DNA from: Massiliimicrobium timonense
GTDB taxonomy: Bacteria; Bacillota_I; Bacilli_A; Erysipelotrichales; Coprobacillaceae
DNA length: 64,000 nt
Assembly (NCBI RefSeq): GCF_002160865.1
Contig: NZ_NFLJ01000004.1
Coordinates: forward strand, 31,458-95,457
Direction of reading: 5' to 3'
The notes under the pieces were generated by a model, which did not search any database, was not told the origin of the DNA, and saw only the letters and a program-made list of their open reading frames with translations. Both the position numbers and the translations under genes were made by a program. Shown here piece after piece: positions 44,718 through 54,391 of this stretch (positions within the stretch are counted from its first letter, which is position 1; each line of letters starts with the position of its first letter).

Positions 44718-45572
44718 TTAAAACATCACTAAATTCAATGATTGAGGGCAAACATGAAAATGATAAACATCTTCCTTGTATTCCTCTCCATCCAAGTTAC
44801 CACTTTGTTGGCAGTAAACAGTTGCTTCTTTGACTTTGTAATAATGAACTTCATGTCTTTTATGTAACTGGTGTGTTAAAAGATATGTCACCAGATAAGG
44901 AATCTTTATTTTAGGTACATAATCAACAACGCAAATATCCATATAGCCATCTTGAATTTGTGCTTGAGGTGTAATTTGAAAACCACCACCATAATATTGA
45001 CCATTATTTAATGTACATAAAATAACAGGTCCATCAAATAAACATGTACCATTGCTGACAATCTTCACATTTTGTTTTTCATATTGAAAAACTTGTTTAA
45101 AAATAGAAACAATATAACTCTGTGATTCTGGAATCAATGGAATATTGGGTATATCTTTGACCTTATTTGCGATAATACTATCCAAACCAAAACAGGCAGA
45201 ATTTAAATAGTAGCGATTATTGATTTGAATTGTATCTACTTTTTGTGATGATTGTTGTAAGGATTGTATAAGTATTTTTTGAATATTTTTTTCTTTTGTC
45301 AAGGTACGACAAAAATCATTCCCTGTTCCAAATGGCAATACAACAAGTTCATGATCTGTGTAAACGAGTGCCTGTAAAAGACCATTGATTGTTCCATCTC
45401 CTCCAACAGCATAAAATCTAGATGGTTGTAGACATGCCTTGATATATTTTTGACTATCCTGCATTGAAGTTGTATAAACAATCTCATAAGGAATATCTTG
45501 CATGACTGTTTGAATCATGCTTTCTAAATCATGATGACGTTTTGTATCATGCATCATAAAAATATGTTTCAT
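44718..45572 (-). CDS. Diacylglycerol-kinase-family lipid kinase (DagK/YegS-like)
   Basis: 284 residues. Catalytic core: FYAVGGDGTINGLLQALV near 54-70 with the GGDGT motif, VLPFGTGNDFCRTL near 80-93, and the second domain YYGGGFQITPQAQIQDGYMD in which the substrate DG pair lies. It phosphorylates diacylglycerol or a similar lipid. Eleven bp after the Trm11-like gene; the pair forms an operon. Confidence 0.92.
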   Translation of the reverse strand: MKHIFMMHDTKRHHDLESMIQTVMQDIPYEIVYTTSMQDSQKYIKACLQPSRFYAVGGDGTINGLLQALVYTDHELVVLPFGTGNDFCRTLTKEKNIQKILIQSLQQSSQKVDTIQINNRYYLNSACFGLDSIIANKVKDIPNIPLIPESQSYIVSIFKQVFQYEKQNVKIVSNGTCLFDGPVILCTLNNGQYYGGGFQITPQAQIQDGYMDICVVDYVPKIKIPYLVTYLLTHQLHKRHEVHYYKVKEATVYCQQSGNLDGEEYKEDVYHFHVCPQSLNLVMF

Positions 45573-45583
45573 TTTTCCCTCTC

Positions 45584-46507
45584 CTACTTACAATATGTTA
45601 TATATCTTTGAAAACTCCCTTTTTGAATCGTTGCCTGATTTTCAATATGATAGCCTATCTCTATTAATTTATCATTCATGGAGATATGTGAAATAAGCAC
45701 AAGTTCCCCAGCAATTTCTCTTGTCTTTTCTAAAAGTTCACATTGTTGTTGATAGGTAAATGGACTATATACCCCATAAGGGATATCTAAAATACAAACA
45801 TCATATGTTTGCTTTAATTCTTTCATATCCATTCTTTGAATAAGTAAGGGATTATAACCATAATGTTCTAAATTCAATCTTGCTTGATAGGCAACATATT
45901 TATTAATATCAAATCCAACAATGTTTGCTTTCATACTCAACCCTTCTAAAACAACGGTTCCAATTCCACAACATGGATCAACAACTGTTTTAAATAAATC
46001 ATTCCCCAACGCTATATTCATAACTGCTCTTGCATCTTTTAAAGCCAGTGAGTGAGAATATGAATAAGGTTTATCTTGATGTTGATTCCAGATCATATTA
46101 TTTTCATAAATACCAAAGTACCATATCTGATTTATTTTTGTGAGTGCTAATATGATTTGAGGATGATGCATATTGACTAAACCGGCAATAGGTAAAGCTA
46201 TCTTTTTACATTTTTCCAGTGATTCTCGATAAGGAACATGGGTTATCTCATTTTTTAAATAAATGACTTTAAAATCATAAAAACAATAATTCTGTTGTTC
46301 AATGAAATGAACTATCTCATCGAAACAACTATTCTCATATAAAATCTTTAATTTTCCTCTTATATAACCACTTCTTGTATAATCAAAATCCTGTGTTGTT
46401 ATATGATATTTACTTTTCATATTTTCATGAAAAATACATCTAAATTCCATTTCACATAAATCTTTTTCATGAGGCGAATAATTATATACATATAAATATT
46501 TAAACAT
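45584..46507 (-). CDS. TRM11-like N2-guanine tRNA/RNA methyltransferase
   Basis: 307 residues from the ATG at 46507 (MFKYLYVYNY), behind GAGGG; an in-frame ATG further upstream at 46558 lacks a site. The Rossmann part has VDPCCGIGTVVLEGL (SAM loop), VGFDINKYVAYQAR, and DIPYG as the (D/N)PPY-type catalytic motif. The N-terminal part is a short THUMP-less region. Likely RNA target, probably tRNA guanine; not proven. Operon with the lipid kinase. Confidence 0.82.
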   Translation of the reverse strand: MFKYLYVYNYSPHEKDLCEMEFRCIFHENMKSKYHITTQDFDYTRSGYIRGKLKILYENSCFDEIVHFIEQQNYCFYDFKVIYLKNEITHVPYRESLEKCKKIALPIAGLVNMHHPQIILALTKINQIWYFGIYENNMIWNQHQDKPYSYSHSLALKDARAVMNIALGNDLFKTVVDPCCGIGTVVLEGLSMKANIVGFDINKYVAYQARLNLEHYGYNPLLIQRMDMKELKQTYDVCILDIPYGVYSPFTYQQQCELLEKTREIAGELVLISHISMNDKLIEIGYHIENQATIQKGSFQRYITYCK

Positions 46508-46606
46508 GTTTCCCTCTTTTCTTACATTTTTGTTATCTTGACTATTTATAGTATACATAAATTTAGAAATGTTGTAAAATAGAGATACGTTTGGGAGGTG
46601 TTTTTT

Positions 46607-47812
46607 ATTTTTGGGATTGATTATTTAAAAACACATTTTACACATTATCAAAGATATATTATTGTGGCTATATTTTCTATGTTTTTACCTTTTTATATGT
46701 GTGGAGCTATTCTTATTTTTTTAACACTTCGTTTATTATGGAAAGGTGAAATTCAAGATGTTTATAAACAAATTCCTAAGAGTCGTTTTATTATTTATTT
46801 TTGTATATTAAGTGCTATTGTTTCTTTGATTTATCAAAACTATTATGGAGTTGTCTGTAGTATTGGTTTATTGGTTATATTATCTTTTGTTCTTTATTAT
46901 CGTGTTCATATTAATTTAAGATTATTTGAATATATCACAAATTGTTTAATTGTTTTAAGTATTTTTGCTGCACTTTATGGACTCATTGAATATATTGGTA
47001 TTTTAAATTCTTATAATATTGATCAATTTGAAATTATGATTTTTAATCGTCCACAAGACCGTATTAACTCTGTTTTTTTTAATGCGAATTATTATGCTAT
47101 GATGATTGAATTCTTTGTATGTATAACATTTTATAAGATATTAAAAATAAAAAATATAAAACTCGAATGGAAAAGATTTATTTATTATGCATCCGTGATT
47201 GCTTTAAATCTGTTTGTTTTATTATTAACAGCCTGCCGTACGGCATGGCCTGCACTGGCTGGTGGTATACTGATTATGTTGATTGTTGATAAACACTATA
47301 AAACATGTTCAGTCATTTTAGGTATTGTTATTTTTGCATGTATCTATTTCTTATTGAATCCATCACAATTTCCTCGTGTTGATAATATTATTGATTATTT
47401 TATGACACGTGCTGGTATCTGGGAAGTAGCTATTCAAAACATTATCACACATCCATTATTTGGTGAAGGACCGATGACTTATATGCACATTTATTCATTA
47501 TATAATGGTCATCCAACAGAACATGCTCATAGTATTTATCTTGATCCATTATTATGCTTTGGAATTGTTGGATTAATGACAATTGCTCCTTATATTTATT
47601 CTAACATTCAAAGGTTATATCATTTATGGAAATTAAAAATAGATAAGACACTTGTCGCTTTAGTGATTTCTTTTACAGTTATGATTTTTATACATGGATT
47701 ATTAGATTATACTATTTTCTTTGTTCAAACAGGATTCTTATATCTTTTAATCGCAAGTTCTTTTGATATCTATAAAAAACCTTTGAATAAATACGAAAGC
47801 CTACGCAAGTAG
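46607..47812 (+). CDS. O-antigen-ligase-family membrane protein (probable ATT start)
   Basis: About 402 residues and ten or more membrane segments; Wzy/WaaL core with TACRTAWPALAGG (an RT pair in the loop after a membrane segment), FGEGPMTYMHI and a late HAHSIYLDPLL motif. A perfect ribosome site GGGAGG lies at 46593-46598. No ATG, GTG or TTG lies at a proper distance; an ATT at 46607 does, eight bases on. The GTG at 46598 overlaps the site itself. It should join glycan chains on a lipid or protein acceptor; the sugar is unknown. Confidence 0.85.
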   Translation: MFGIDYLKTHFTHYQRYIIVAIFSMFLPFYMCGAILIFLTLRLLWKGEIQDVYKQIPKSRFIIYFCILSAIVSLIYQNYYGVVCSIGLLVILSFVLYYRVHINLRLFEYITNCLIVLSIFAALYGLIEYIGILNSYNIDQFEIMIFNRPQDRINSVFFNANYYAMMIEFFVCITFYKILKIKNIKLEWKRFIYYASVIALNLFVLLLTACRTAWPALAGGILIMLIVDKHYKTCSVILGIVIFACIYFLLNPSQFPRVDNIIDYFMTRAGIWEVAIQNIITHPLFGEGPMTYMHIYSLYNGHPTEHAHSIYLDPLLCFGIVGLMTIAPYIYSNIQRLYHLWKLKIDKTLVALVISFTVMIFIHGLLDYTIFFVQTGFLYLLIASSFDIYKKPLNKYESLRK

Positions 47813-47851
47813 GTTTTTTATGTTATAATAAATAAGAGGAGTGTGATATCT

Positions 47852-48082
47852 ATGCATAAATGGTTCTGGTATTCTTTAAACCCTGAAGAAAAATTTCAGC
47901 GTTATAAACATTCACTTTGGCTTTTGATTCTTGCTATCATAGTGCTTTTCATTAAGTTCGATTTGATAATTGCACTTGGTTATTCTCTTGTCCTCATTAT
48001 TTTTTCATATCTTGGTTATAAACATTTTCAAAGAGAAGCTATGGCATATAAAGAAAGAAAAAGTTGTCAAAAGACGTTATAA
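47852..48082 (+). CDS. Small two-segment membrane protein
   Basis: 76 residues from the ATG at 47852, behind AAGAGGAG (in-frame GTG at 47843 is part of the site). Two adjoining membrane segments (LLILAIIVLFIKFDLIIALG and YSLVLIIFSYLGY) between a WFWYSLNPEEKFQRYKH front and a lysine-rich tail. Family not recognised. It follows the O-antigen-ligase-like gene by 39 bp. Confidence 0.6.
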   Translation: MHKWFWYSLNPEEKFQRYKHSLWLLILAIIVLFIKFDLIIALGYSLVLIIFSYLGYKHFQREAMAYKERKSCQKTL

Positions 48083-48102
48083 ACGTTTTATGACAACTTT
48101 TT
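48059..48102. terminator. Bidirectional terminator
   Basis: AAAAGTTGTCAAAAGACGTT and AACGTTTTATGACAACTTTT arms (imperfect) with T runs on both sides, between convergent genes; contains the stop codon of the small membrane protein. Confidence 0.8.
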
Positions 48103-48943
48103 AAAATAAACCTAAGCGATGCAATTCATGATAAATTCCATCATCCTGTACACTTTCACATATAGCATCCCCATATTGCTTTAACTCCTGAGAACCGTTC
48201 CCCATAACAACACCATGTCCACACGCTTGAATCATTGCACAGTCATTCATACTATCTCCAAAAGCAATCGTATCTTGGATAGGGACATGAAGATAATCAC
48301 AAACCTTTTGCACTGCAACACCTTTATCTGTTTCTTTTAAAATAATTTCACCATTAATCACATCTTGTGAAAAGATTTCATGAATGACAAAATGAAACTT
48401 ATCAGACAGAATACGTTTTGGTTCTTCTAACTGTTTTTCATTTTCACACATAAAACAGATTTTTTGAACAGGTATAGGATTATTATCATAGTCTTTTAAT
48501 GGATGTATATTAAAATGTTCCTTTTGTTCATTTAATAAACGTTGTAACTCAGAATTTAAATTTTCTCCATCTTTTAAACGATGTTTGACAAATTCATAAT
48601 TCATCTTTTCGTCTTGAAAAGTGATATGATTTGTTTCCAAATTATATAAAACATGATGTTGTTCAAAAACATCTCTTGCTAGACGAATGTCTTCCTCTAA
48701 AAGACATGTTTCAAATATCTTTTGACCATGCACTTCAATATATCCCCCAGCACTACAGATCATGCCATCAAAACCTAATGAAAATAATGGTCTTGTTCCA
48801 GCATAACTTCTTCCAGTACACAAAAAGACTTCATGTCCATTATGTTGGACTTGATGGATAGCTTCTTTAACCTTTGGTGATACTTCACCATCTGGTAATG
48901 TGAGTGTTCCATCGACATCTAAAAATATTAGTTTCTTGTTCAT
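48101..48943 (-). CDS. Cof-type HAD phosphatase
   Basis: 280 residues, class IIB HAD: nucleophile motif FLDVDGTLTL at 6-15, CTGRSYAG (motif II), a lysine in TDKGVAVQ, and GDSMNDCAMI near 228 (motif IV). The cap domain spans about 85-190. Acts on small sugar phosphates, FMN or pyridoxal phosphate; cannot be refined. One of three HAD genes of this type in the window. Confidence 0.93.
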   Translation of the reverse strand: MNKKLIFLDVDGTLTLPDGEVSPKVKEAIHQVQHNGHEVFLCTGRSYAGTRPLFSLGFDGMICSAGGYIEVHGQKIFETCLLEEDIRLARDVFEQHHVLYNLETNHITFQDEKMNYEFVKHRLKDGENLNSELQRLLNEQKEHFNIHPLKDYDNNPIPVQKICFMCENEKQLEEPKRILSDKFHFVIHEIFSQDVINGEIILKETDKGVAVQKVCDYLHVPIQDTIAFGDSMNDCAMIQACGHGVVMGNGSQELKQYGDAICESVQDDGIYHELHRLGLF

Positions 48944-49009
48944 TCAACCACCCCTTTTTTATCATAACCAATTTTTATAGAAAATGAAAATCCATTTCAT
49001 AAATTGAAA

Positions 49010-49864
49010 CTACAAACGTTTTTCAAAATGTCCGTCTACAGACATACCTTCAAAAAATAAAGTAAAAGCTTGTGAATCTATTTCTTTTAAAATATGCTTC
49101 AAATGATTCACTTCATATTTACTAATAACAGTGACCATAACATATGTATCATCTTTTGTATAGGCACCTTTTCCCTGCCAGAAAGTCATTCCACGTCCCA
49201 TTTCTAATAAAACCTTATCTTGAATCTCTAAATGTTTTGTAAAAATAACACATGTCACATTAATATTTTGATAATGTGTCTTATCTAATACAAGTGTAAA
49301 ACATGTTGTATAAATTGCTGAATAGATAGCTATTTCAATATGAAACAAAAAGTCACAGATCATATAAATAACAAGATTAATACCTAATGATAGCTTTCCT
49401 ACTGAAAAATGAGGAAGTTTCTTAGTAAAATATACACCTAATATATCTAAACCTCCGCCACTTCCAGAACAACGTAAAGTTAAACCAATTCCAAACCCTG
49501 TTACAATTCCTCCAATAATACAGTTTGTTAAAATATCATCTACTAAAGGTGTTGTTGGAATCATAATAAAAGTTAAGAAAACCGTTTGTGAAATAACCGA
49601 TAATAATGTTCTTACAAAAAAACGCTTAGAAATTGTTCGATAAGCTAACATAAACAATGGAATATTGATTAAGAAATTAATAATTCCTGATATATCTATT
49701 GTACTTTTACCTATTACTTGTTCTATAATTGTTCTTATAATTTGTGCAATTCCTAATACCCCACTACTATATAATTGCATTGGTACAACAAATAAGTTAA
49801 TACCTAATGCAAAAATAAACGACCCCACAACAATGAAAAAATATCTTTTAATTTCTTGTTTCAT
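49010..49864 (-). CDS. YitT-family membrane protein (DUF2179)
   Basis: 284 residues. Five membrane segments in residues 1-170: GSFIFALGINLFVVP first, and CSGSGGGLDILGVYFTKK near 145-160, which is the family core. The C-terminal DUF2179 domain (about 200-280) ends in DSQAFTLFFEGMSVDG. Function unknown. AGGAGAATG site before the ATG. The tRNA gene lies just upstream with its own terminator. Confidence 0.93.
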   Translation of the reverse strand: MKQEIKRYFFIVVGSFIFALGINLFVVPMQLYSSGVLGIAQIIRTIIEQVIGKSTIDISGIINFLINIPLFMLAYRTISKRFFVRTLLSVISQTVFLTFIMIPTTPLVDDILTNCIIGGIVTGFGIGLTLRCSGSGGGLDILGVYFTKKLPHFSVGKLSLGINLVIYMICDFLFHIEIAIYSAIYTTCFTLVLDKTHYQNINVTCVIFTKHLEIQDKVLLEMGRGMTFWQGKGAYTKDDTYVMVTVISKYEVNHLKHILKEIDSQAFTLFFEGMSVDGHFEKRL

Positions 49865-49888
49865 CTTTCATTCTCCTTTATAAAGAAA

Positions 49889-49906
49889 AAAACGCATAAG
49901 CGTTTT
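49889..49906 (-). terminator. Terminator of the tRNA gene
   Basis: AAACGC / GCGTTT arms with a four-base loop then seven T in the minus direction, seven bases past the tRNA 3' end. Confidence 0.8.
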
Positions 49907-49912
49907 AATACA

Positions 49913-49989
49913 TGGTGCCGACAACAGGAATTGAACCTGCAACCTGATCATTACGAGTGACCTGCTCTACCGATTGGAGCTATGTCGGC
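49913..49989 (-). tRNA. tRNA-Thr (anticodon CGU)
   Basis: Cloverleaf of 77 bases with encoded CCA. Acceptor stem GCCGACA / TGTCGGC, discriminator A, D-stem GCTC/GAGC, anticodon stem GGTCA/TGATC around loop CTCGTAA (anticodon CGT, decodes ACG), T-arm GCAGG/CCTGT with TTCAATT loop. All stems pair with at most one G-U each. Confidence 0.96.
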
Positions 49990-50028
49990 ATCTGTTAGTA
50001 TTATAATACAAAAAAGAATAGATTTCCA

Positions 50029-50616
50029 CTATTCCTTTGGTGCAATTTTCTTTAATAAACCAACATGTTGTAATCTTGGTGATATAACCATATAAAGTAT
50101 TGTTGATAAAATCACTGCTATAATCGCATTAATAGATGTTGTGATGGCATTCCATGAAGCTAATGCTTTGGCTGCATTGTCGGGTGCTCCTAAAATAAAA
50201 GCTGTATAAAAATAAGAAAAAATCGGTTCTCCAATTACATTAAATAACATTCCTGCTAAAGTTGACAGGAACACTGCCTTCCATAAAGCCTTTCCTTGTT
50301 GATGTTGAATATGAAAAAGACGATGAGCAACAAGACCTGTAACAATACCAATACCTAATTTCAATATTATTGTTTTAGGAGCAACAATCACATAGGATGG
50401 ATCAAGCAAATCCCCTATTCCCATTCCAATGGCACCTGCGACTCCTCCCGATACACCACCTAATAATAAGGAAGCCAATACACAAAATGTATTTCCTAAA
50501 TGAAATGATGTGAATCCTCCCGGTGTAGGTATTTTAATTTGTAAAAACATAAATGATATATAACATAAGGCTGCCATCAATCCAATAACAACAATCTTTA
50601 ATATTTTCGTATTCAT
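50029..50616 (-). CDS. ECF transporter S component
   Basis: 195 residues from the ATG at 50616 (MNTKILKIVV), behind GAGGTG. Six membrane segments; the S-component core ALCYISFMFLQIKIPTPGG and FTSFHLGNTFCVLASLLLGG, followed by GVAGAIGMGIGDLL, is clear. These proteins bind a vitamin or similar small compound and pair with a shared EcfAAT module, which is not in this window. Substrate unknown; no riboswitch seen in the short upstream gap. Confidence 0.9.
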   Translation of the reverse strand: MNTKILKIVVIGLMAALCYISFMFLQIKIPTPGGFTSFHLGNTFCVLASLLLGGVSGGVAGAIGMGIGDLLDPSYVIVAPKTIILKLGIGIVTGLVAHRLFHIQHQQGKALWKAVFLSTLAGMLFNVIGEPIFSYFYTAFILGAPDNAAKALASWNAITTSINAIIAVILSTILYMVISPRLQHVGLLKKIAPKE

Positions 50617-50694
50617 CTCTATCACCTCAATATATACCACAGTATATACGATTACAAGCCATATGAAAATAGACAATTTTATATTTTTAAAAAT

Positions 50695-51228
50695 TTATTC
50701 AATATTTGTCCATTTCATAATTGTTTTCTGGATATGAGGATATAAATAATGGATTGGATAATAAATAAGAATACCTATAGTGGTGCTACACAGATGAATA
50801 ATGATATCTCCAAAATCATATACATATTGAATATAATAGCTTAAAAAATTGATTAATAATTGAACATTTTCTATACCAAATATAACAGCTATAGAAATCA
50901 TGATTGTTTTTTTGAGAGAAAATTCTTTTTTTAATATGAAACCAAATGGAATAAATAATGCTAAATGAAAAAACGCATATTCGGGTAGTAGTTCAAACCT
51001 TACTGAAGGTGGGTAAAAATCAACTGCCCACCTTAATTCTTCTACAAAATAGTAAACTCCACCGGGATCTAAAACAAAAGGAAAAAACAACATACATATG
51101 ACAAATGATACATATAATCCTACACATAATGCGTAAAAAAGGCTTCTTTTCTTAAAGAAATACATAAAACAAAAAATAACTATTGAAATCAAAATAAATA
51201 ATGGATAAGAAAACTCTATCACTTCCAT
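50695..51228 (-). CDS. VanZ-like family membrane protein
   Basis: 177 residues from the ATG at 51228, eight bases after GGAGG. Five membrane segments, with FFHLALFIPFGFILKKEF and GIENVQLLINFL, as in VanZ proteins (PFG...P and E..Q motifs), and DFGDIIIHLCSTTIGILIYY at the end. VanZ itself gives low-level teicoplanin resistance in enterococci, but most family members have no known role. The short gap to the ECF gene leaves shared transcription possible. Confidence 0.88.
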   Translation of the reverse strand: MEVIEFSYPLFILISIVIFCFMYFFKKRSLFYALCVGLYVSFVICMLFFPFVLDPGGVYYFVEELRWAVDFYPPSVRFELLPEYAFFHLALFIPFGFILKKEFSLKKTIMISIAVIFGIENVQLLINFLSYYIQYVYDFGDIIIHLCSTTIGILIYYPIHYLYPHIQKTIMKWTNIE

Positions 51229-51332
51229 ATTGAAAACCTCCACATTCTTTTATTCTATATTATGATAAAGATGTGGATTTTACGTATAGACAGTTTTAAG
51301 ATAAAGTTAAAAATAAAGTAAAAGTATATATT

Positions 51333-52658
51333 TTAACGTTTAACTGGAAACTTTGCATTAGGATAAATCATTTCCATTCTTTGATCTGGAAATTGTTGAT
51401 CAATATATCTTTCAACACTATTTTGGGCTTTTAAGCCATTTTGTCTTTGGGAATAACGTGATAAAGCTAATCCCGACATCAAGATATTAAAAGTCATAAA
51501 AACAACAAAACACCATGTCATAATAACACCTTTTTTATATGTGATTTTTTCAATCCATGATGAAAGAACTGGATAAATCATTTTAATCCATACCACAGCA
51601 ACAATTCCCCAAAAGAAACAAAACAATAAATTAATACGACCACCTAAATTAAAAGGAAGATGACTATAATCCCAAAAAACAGTTCCAAAAACAATTTCAG
51701 TAAAAACACTACAGGCATATTCATAAGCCCCACCAACAAGAGTACCAAACATAAAGATAAAGCGATCACTTCTATCACGATATTGATATAAAAGTAAAGT
51801 CAAAACAGCACAACCAATACCCCAAACAATAGAAAATGGTCCATAAACAACACTGCTACGACTCATAAGTGTTCCTGTTGTCATATAACAGAAAATCGTT
51901 TCTACAATATCTCCTAAAAAAGCACCTATAAAAAATAACCAGACAAGTTTATAAAAAGAACATCCTTTCGCAAAAATAACATTCTTTTTTGGACGAGGTG
52001 TATCTAAGATTTCCTTTTTATCCAAATGAGGATAAGCAGATACAAAGTGTTTTAATGTCCACTCTGATATTTTCATACCTAAACGATCTGCTGTTTTTTG
52101 CATATTTTCAGACACATCTTTCACAATACCTTTTTTCACACGTGAACGTGTACTTAAAATACCAGTTAATGTCCCCAATAAATCAATCCCCATAATAATG
52201 AGTAAGATAATTAATATTATCTCTCTTATAGACATAGGAATCCAATGTAAAACACCTAATAGTAATGGTTCAATAAACTCTATACTGATAACTGCCATCA
52301 ACCCCCAAAGAATTGTATAAGGCATATGAACATAACTTCCAAATTGAAATTTCTTATGAGAACAATCCCACCATTTATGATGAAAGATTTGTTGTAAAAG
52401 AAAACCGGTTAAATAAACCACCATGAAAACAATAATAGCTCCACCTAAAAAAAGAAAGAACCACTGTCCTTTTAAATCATGTAAAAGGACTGCAAATAAA
52501 ACACCACAAATCCCATAAGAAGGACAATAAGGTCCATATAAAAAACCAACATCAATAAATCGATGACGACGGTAAGCCGCTAGTACAGTTCCTACCAACC
52601 ATCCTATAAAAGAATAGACAAAAAATATCCCTAACTGATCATAAATAAATCTTTCCAT
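51333..52658 (-). CDS. Tandem CmpB-type (PF06541-like) membrane protein
   Basis: 441 residues from the second ATG at 52658, six bases after GGAGG. Two copies of the same unit: YSFIGWLVGTVLAAYRRHRF with VGFLYGPYCPSYGICGV, and LFFIGAFLGDIVETIFCYMT with RSSVVYGPFSIVWGIGCAV near 245-290. Each ends in a GxxxEY/WDYS-type stretch (WWDCSHKKFQF; FWDYSHLPFNLGG). About twelve membrane segments. The family is named as an ABC permease but no ATPase is near, so the role is unknown. Confidence 0.88.
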   Translation of the reverse strand: MERFIYDQLGIFFVYSFIGWLVGTVLAAYRRHRFIDVGFLYGPYCPSYGICGVLFAVLLHDLKGQWFFLFLGGAIIVFMVVYLTGFLLQQIFHHKWWDCSHKKFQFGSYVHMPYTILWGLMAVISIEFIEPLLLGVLHWIPMSIREIILIILLIIMGIDLLGTLTGILSTRSRVKKGIVKDVSENMQKTADRLGMKISEWTLKHFVSAYPHLDKKEILDTPRPKKNVIFAKGCSFYKLVWLFFIGAFLGDIVETIFCYMTTGTLMSRSSVVYGPFSIVWGIGCAVLTLLLYQYRDRSDRFIFMFGTLVGGAYEYACSVFTEIVFGTVFWDYSHLPFNLGGRINLLFCFFWGIVAVVWIKMIYPVLSSWIEKITYKKGVIMTWCFVVFMTFNILMSGLALSRYSQRQNGLKAQNSVERYIDQQFPDQRMEMIYPNAKFPVKR

Positions 52659-52749
52659 CATTTTCCTCCATTGATAATGTATATATCATAATGAATATTT
52701 ATGAATAATTCATGAAGAAAAAAGAAAAAAATCAGAAAGATTTCCGATT

Positions 52750-53100
52750 TTACTTAACAGGTGTTGTACATTCAATAATATTTCCTTCACTATCCACAAT
52801 TTCAACAACCCAATTCTCTTTAATTTGTGTCATAGGAAAATGAACAAGCTTTCCTTTCATTTGTTTATTTAATGTTTCTAATGATTCAAATTCAAAACTT
52901 GGTAAACAATTACTTCCAAAAGAATGCTTTTCATTCACTTTTTGATAGGCAAACAAGCCTAAACGAAACCCATGAATATCAAAAACACTATAAATATCAT
53001 CATAAACAGTCACATCTTGTTGTAAAAAAGATTCATAAAAGGCAACAGCACGTTGCATATCTTCTACACATAGATATAAAGACCTTAATTGACAAAACAT
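52750..53100 (-). CDS. VOC (glyoxalase/bleomycin-resistance) family protein
   Basis: 116 residues: LRSLYLCVEDMQRAVAFYE at the start, VYSVFDIHGFRLGLFAY, then VVEIVDSEGNIIEC with the metal glutamate. One beta-alpha-beta-beta-beta unit pair, the normal VOC size. The substrate is unknown. One bp after the HAD gene; last gene of a five-gene operon. Confidence 0.9.
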   Translation of the reverse strand: MFCQLRSLYLCVEDMQRAVAFYESFLQQDVTVYDDIYSVFDIHGFRLGLFAYQKVNEKHSFGSNCLPSFEFESLETLNKQMKGKLVHFPMTQIKENWVVEIVDSEGNIIECTTPVK

Positions 53101-53101
53101 A

Positions 53102-53836
53102 TTATTCCCTTTCTATTCTTTCAATAGCTTCACAAATAGATGATACAAGATGTGTTGCTTCTTTTTGTACTATTTCTGGTGAGTCATAAAAAGTAAATGA
53201 ACAATCAGCACTCTCCAACATAGGAATATCATTATAAGAATCACCGATACCATAGACATAATCTAAATGAAGTAATGATTTTAACTTTTTAATAGCTTCA
53301 CCTTTAGAACATCCTCTTTTGACAATATCTATATATTCCTTATTTTGAAAAGCCATAATTTCTTTATATGTTGCATTTAAATCATATGTCCATTGTTTTG
53401 CCTGCTTTTCATTAACAGCATTTATAGATAATCCAAAAATATGATCATCACCAATACAATCAATAGATTCAACATATGTTTGAGCTAAAGGAATTTGAGA
53501 ATTTTGAACTAATGTATAAATACGAAAATCAGCTTGAATAGACACTTCTGCTTTTTCATGATATTGTTCATAAATTGTCTTTGTGATAGCTTTTGATAAA
53601 GTCTGTTCATATAAAACATGACCTTCTTTATCTAAAATACAAGCCCCACTACTGACAATATAGAAATCTGGTTGAATACAGTTTTCAAGATAATGTTGTA
53701 CCCCAATCAATGGTCTTCCTGTACACAAACCAAATAAGTGATGCTTTTGAAAAGCAAGAATAGCTTTTCGATCATCTTCTTTTACACCATTTTCAAAATA
53801 TAAAGTTCCATCAAAATCACTGGCTAATGCTTTCAT
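53102..53836 (-). CDS. Cof-type HAD phosphatase
   Basis: 244 residues: SDFDGTLYF nucleophile motif, LCTGRPLIG, KGEAIKKL and GIGDSYNDIPML. Cap domain about 75-175. It overlaps the Nudix gene by 4 bp (ATGA). Together with the Nudix and the HAD gene further upstream this looks like a set for clearing phosphorylated or damaged metabolites; that is inference. Confidence 0.92.
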   Translation of the reverse strand: MKALASDFDGTLYFENGVKEDDRKAILAFQKHHLFGLCTGRPLIGVQHYLENCIQPDFYIVSSGACILDKEGHVLYEQTLSKAITKTIYEQYHEKAEVSIQADFRIYTLVQNSQIPLAQTYVESIDCIGDDHIFGLSINAVNEKQAKQWTYDLNATYKEIMAFQNKEYIDIVKRGCSKGEAIKKLKSLLHLDYVYGIGDSYNDIPMLESADCSFTFYDSPEIVQKEATHLVSSICEAIERIERE

Positions 53837-54375
53837 TCTTTCTCCTCCAAATATTTTTTAATCATTTCTAATTCTTCTTTTTTAATACAATGCGGTATTA
53901 AATTTTCAAAAACAACCCTCTGACATTCTTCAAAAGATAGCCATTTTACACTTTCAATTTCTTCTTTTTGAAGTGTCATTTCACCATCATACCATAAAAC
54001 ATAAACATGTGATACTTGGACATTATGAAATGGCTGTTTATGAAAAATATGGAAGCTGTCACTATAGCTTGTACCAATATAATGCAGTTGACCAATCGTT
54101 GCCTCAACACCTAATTCTTCTTTTAATTCACGTAACGCTGAAGTTTCAAAGTCACTCCCTGCTATAATATGTCCTGCACTGGAAATATCATAACAACCCG
54201 GATAAGAATCTTTATTTAAACTTCTTTTTTGTAGTAATATTTCTACATCATCACGTTGTCTTAATAACCAGACATGACTTGTACGATGTCTTATTCCATG
54301 ACGATGAGCATATTCTCTTTCAACAACCTGCCCAGTTGGTTGTCCATTTTCATCAACAATATCTAAATATTCCAT
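53833..54375 (-). CDS. Nudix hydrolase (isopentenyl-diphosphate isomerase-like)
   Basis: 180 residues. The Nudix box runs from GHIIAGSDFETSALRELKEEL near residue 68 (G, E and the REL.EE.G core are intact). N-terminal EYLDIVDENGQPTGQV and HRHGIRHRTSHVWLL are typical of the IDI-like Nudix group often annotated as YfcD. The true substrate is unknown. Sixteen bp after the AEC gene. Confidence 0.92.
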   Translation of the reverse strand: MEYLDIVDENGQPTGQVVEREYAHRHGIRHRTSHVWLLRQRDDVEILLQKRSLNKDSYPGCYDISSAGHIIAGSDFETSALRELKEELGVEATIGQLHYIGTSYSDSFHIFHKQPFHNVQVSHVYVLWYDGEMTLQKEEIESVKWLSFEECQRVVFENLIPHCIKKEELEMIKKYLEEKE

Positions 54376-54391
54376 GTATCTTTTCCTTTCG

